Assembly (NCBI GenBank): GCA_022827225.1
Contig: JAJDTJ010000101.1
Span: forward strand, 1-64,000
Source: Candidatus Poribacteria bacterium
GTDB taxonomy: Bacteria > Poribacteria > WGA-4E > WGA-3G
Direction of reading: 5' to 3'
DNA: 64,000 nucleotides
The notes below the pieces were generated by a model that made no database searches, was not told the DNA's origin, and was given only the letters and a program-made list of their open reading frames with translations. The number at the start of each line of letters is the position of its first letter. Position 1 is the stretch's first letter. The position numbers were made by a program, and so were the translations under genes. Shown here in pieces: positions 63,596-64,000 of the stretch.

Positions 63596-64000
63596 ATGCG
63601 ACTTGAAAAATATATCGCCACCTCAGGTATCGCCTCTCGTCGGGCGGTGAAAAAGAGCATCCGTGCTGGATTGGTTACCGTCAACGGCGAAACTATCTTA
63701 GTTCCGGGATACCCGATTGATGTCGAGACGGATACCGTTGTATTTGACGGGCAACCGGTCGAACCATTGACGGAACACCTCTATCTGATGCTGAACAAAC
63801 CGCCGGGTTACGTGACGACCCGTCATGATGAACGCGGGCGTCCTACTGTCATGACCCTCGTCGCAGACCTCCCGGATAGCATTTATCCGGTCGGACGTTT
63901 GGATTTAGAGACAGAGGGGATGCTCCTTTTTACAAACGACGGTGATTTCGCCTATCGGTTGCTACATCCGAGCCATGAGATCGAGAAGACTTATCTAACG
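63596..64000 (+). CDS. 16S/23S rRNA pseudouridine synthase, RsuA/RluB family, partial
   Basis: 135 codons up to the window edge. N-terminal S4 domain (MRLEKYIATSGIASRRAVKK, VTVNGE) then the synthase start LMLNKPPGYVTT and catalytic D103 in VGRLDLETEGMLL. RsuA and RluB cannot be separated from this part. It starts 13 bp after the HAD gene, so it is probably co-transcribed. Confidence 0.92.
   Translation, partial: MRLEKYIATSGIASRRAVKKSIRAGLVTVNGETILVPGYPIDVETDTVVFDGQPVEPLTEHLYLMLNKPPGYVTTRHDERGRPTVMTLVADLPDSIYPVGRLDLETEGMLLFTNDGDFAYRLLHPSHEIEKTYLT

Overview
The window looks like one contig of a bacterial chromosome of moderate GC from an uncultured lineage. The gene content (two phytanoyl-CoA-dioxygenase-like proteins, a formylglycine sulfatase, two enolase-superfamily enzymes, a sugar isomerase, the futalosine menaquinone enzyme MqnC, an ECF sigma factor with a very long C-terminal extension, a giant Ig-like repeat protein and many short palindromic intergenic repeats) most resembles Candidatus Poribacteria or a relative. 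That placement is inference from content; no marker was compared with a database.

Layout. 1-7154 (minus): a secreted giant repeat protein that runs off the left edge. 7766-8506: a PhyH-like dioxygenase. 8623-16052 (minus): a seven-gene run of zinc-type dehydrogenase, small membrane protein, hemE, metallo-beta-lactamase/TPR protein, hemH, hemY and a five-haem cytochrome c. 16138-21729 (minus): the ribosomal and transcription block tRNA-Thr, tRNA-Tyr, tRNA-Gly, tRNA-Thr, rpmG, tRNA-Trp, secE, nusG, rplK, rplA, L10 leader, rplJ, rplL, driven by a near-perfect promoter at 21741-21769, with rpoZ just upstream. tuf and rpoBC, usual members of this block, are absent. 22412-24926: mqnC plus a sulfatase. 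24939-26888: a PpiD-like foldase. 27101-29643: OGG1-like glycosylase, coiled-coil protein, glycosyltransferase. 29661-29744: tRNA-Leu. 29827-35074: FAD/Fe-S dehydrogenase, Nramp-like transporter lacking the metal motif, PhyH-like dioxygenase. 35265-38788: CBS protein, tiny membrane protein, M23 peptidase, solute-binding protein.

38911-44148 (minus) is the most remarkable locus: one uninterrupted 1745-codon frame holding an ECF sigma factor, an FtsZ with GTPase and T7-loop motifs, a DNA polymerase III alpha (DnaE) with PHP and all three polymerase aspartates but without its C-terminal third, and a C-terminal domain of another kind. Strong internal Shine-Dalgarno plus ATG signals sit at the sigma/FtsZ and DnaE/C-terminal junctions.

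44251-50425: XylH-like permease, TatD, SDR, MLE/MR enzyme, sugar isomerase, second MLE/MR-like enzyme, with short repeats and a MITE-like element. 50433-54869: a small accessory island with nested inverted-repeat elements, a broken HicB-like antitoxin, an in-frame MNT-HEPN fusion and a single-chain restriction-modification enzyme. 54982-63583: glnE, a tail-to-tail pair of near-identical small membrane proteins, an NHL propeller protein, glutamate dehydrogenase, a PD-(D/E)XK-like protein, pdxJ and a HAD phosphatase. An RsuA/RluB pseudouridine synthase is cut by the right edge.

Coding is dense and mostly in co-directional runs with short gaps or ATGA overlaps. Seven sigma70-type promoters and one L10 autoregulatory leader can be read directly.
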